Assembly (NCBI RefSeq): GCF_900116665.1
Contig: NZ_FPBK01000019.1
Location: 1-49,929, forward strand
Length of the DNA: 49,929 bases
Direction: 5' to 3'
From: Pustulibacterium marinum
GTDB taxonomy: Bacteria; Bacteroidota; Bacteroidia; Flavobacteriales; Flavobacteriaceae
Position 1 is the first letter of the stretch, and every line of letters begins with the position of its first letter. Shown here one piece after another: positions 49,254 to 49,929 of the stretch. Made by a program: the position numbers and the translations under genes. Below the pieces are notes generated by a model. The model saw nothing but the letters and a program-made list of their open reading frames with translations. It had not been told where the DNA came from and ran no database searches.

Positions 49254-49590
49254 TCGTTTAAATTATGGTACAAAAGTGAGCAGGTTGACACATAAAAAAG
49301 TGTTCAAATCCTATGATGTTGTGTTCAAAATGGATAAAATCAGGTGGTGGGTGGGCTTGGTTCTTTTTTGGTCGTAGCGTTTTTCACGCTTGTGCATAAC
49401 GGAATTGTATATGAAAAGTAAAGAGTTTATACTTTAATTTTTCAGATTAACGTTGTGTTTGGTTTGTGTTTTCACTTTGGGCAGAAAACTACTCCTTTAT
49501 TTTTTATATGCTTTGTGCCTGTTACACAAGTTAGCAAAAAATCTCCACCCTTTTTAAGGTGCAACCGTTATTTTTTTCGTATCTTACTGT
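49254..49590. other. Intergenic region before the right-hand transposase
   Basis: No credible gene. It contains cttgtgcataacggaatt (about 49389-49406), a string similar to the end of module copy C, suggesting another decayed cassette end. The left terminus of the insertion sequence must lie before 49591 but I cannot place it. Confidence 0.45.
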
Positions 49591-49929
49591 ATGCAAGGCA
49601 AAAAGATCATACAAGAAGCATTGTTCACCCAGTTTCTACTCAGTGACCATGTACCTCAAAACAATGTGTATCGAAAATTACAGCAGGTTTTACAGCTTCA
49701 ATATTTATACAAACTCACCAAACCCTATTACGGCGTTAGTGGTCAAAAAAGCATTGACCCAACCGTGTTCTTTAAACTCTGTTTGGTGGGCTATTTAGAA
49801 AATATAACCTCAGACCGTAAACTCATCGAAGTAAGCAGTATGCGACTCGATATTTTATTCTTTCTGGGCTATAACCTAGGCGAACCCCTACCATGGCACT
49901 CTACCATGAGTCGTACACGCCAACTCTTC
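49591..49929 (+). CDS. IS1182-type transposase (N-terminal part, runs off the right edge)
   Basis: 113 codons from the ATG at 49591. The start (MQGKKIIQEALFTQFLLSDH), YYGVSGQKSIDPTVFFKLCL and YLENITSDRKLIEVSS match the N-terminal DUF772 domain of IS1182/IS5-like DDE transposases. The catalytic DDE residues lie beyond the window. The element end is not resolved. Confidence 0.85.
   Translation, partial: MQGKKIIQEALFTQFLLSDHVPQNNVYRKLQQVLQLQYLYKLTKPYYGVSGQKSIDPTVFFKLCLVGYLENITSDRKLIEVSSMRLDILFFLGYNLGEPLPWHSTMSRTRQLF

Overview
The window comes from an AT-rich member of the Bacteroidota, most likely a marine or environmental Flavobacteriaceae bacterium. The evidence is a type IX secretion sorting domain (gene at 11649-13388), a bacillithiol synthase gene (bshA), several promoters of the flavobacterial form TTG-N(19-22)-TAnnTTTG, and weak ribosome binding sites with occasional TTG or GTG starts. 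I cannot name the species.

Layout. 1-3018 is an accessory zone: the truncated 5' end of an IS200/IS605 transposase with its subterminal hairpins, a lone DUF695-like gene with its own terminator module, and about 2.1 kb without credible genes that holds a run of palindromes, a 123-137 bp direct repeat and several RNA-like inverted repeats. 3019-5984 carries two overlapping paralogous membrane proteins, a small exported protein, an OmpA-type protein and the remnant of an outer-membrane protein gene. 6060-13388 holds a secreted glycosidase-like protein, an SF1 helicase with a possible C-terminal nuclease domain, an M23 peptidase and a T9SS-exported beta-helix protein. 13675-23439 is a carbohydrate region: a Cthe_2159-type beta-helix lipoprotein, gluconate permease plus gluconokinase, and a tight operon of alpha/beta hydrolase, TPR protein, GH2 and GH28. 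No SusC/SusD pair is present.

23586-31274 is mostly housekeeping or conserved genes: aldo/keto reductase, HAD phosphatase, SanA-like protein, PrcB-like lipoprotein, bshA, beta carbonic anhydrase and a GNAT acetyltransferase. 31280-37046 is a complete glycerol regulon: a divergent DeoR-family repressor, then glpD, glpK, glpF and an outer-membrane barrel, with promoters and probable operators readable in the shared intergenic region.

38000-44350 is a seven-product minus-strand group: a chemoreceptor-like membrane sensor, two small helical proteins, a Gre/Rnk-type RNA polymerase factor, glutamate-family dehydrogenase, a small exported protein behind a near-consensus sigma-54 promoter, and an NtrB/NtrC-like pair, with a soluble kinase and a sigma-54 activator. 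The group is bracketed by two copies of a ~71 bp repeat; a shorter relative of that repeat precedes the dehydrogenase gene. To its left is an array of eight 21-bp units with A-tracts in helical phase.

44718-49929 is accessory again: a membrane protein with possible ExbD-like domains, a lone Imm11-like gene followed by the same terminator module as the DUF695-like gene 46 kb away, a large attC-like palindrome, an AraC regulator with a short-chain dehydrogenase, and the start of an IS1182-type transposase at the right edge.

The most unusual signals are the shared module carried by two unrelated immunity-like orphan genes, the repeat-bracketed sigma-54 group, and the phased 21-bp array.
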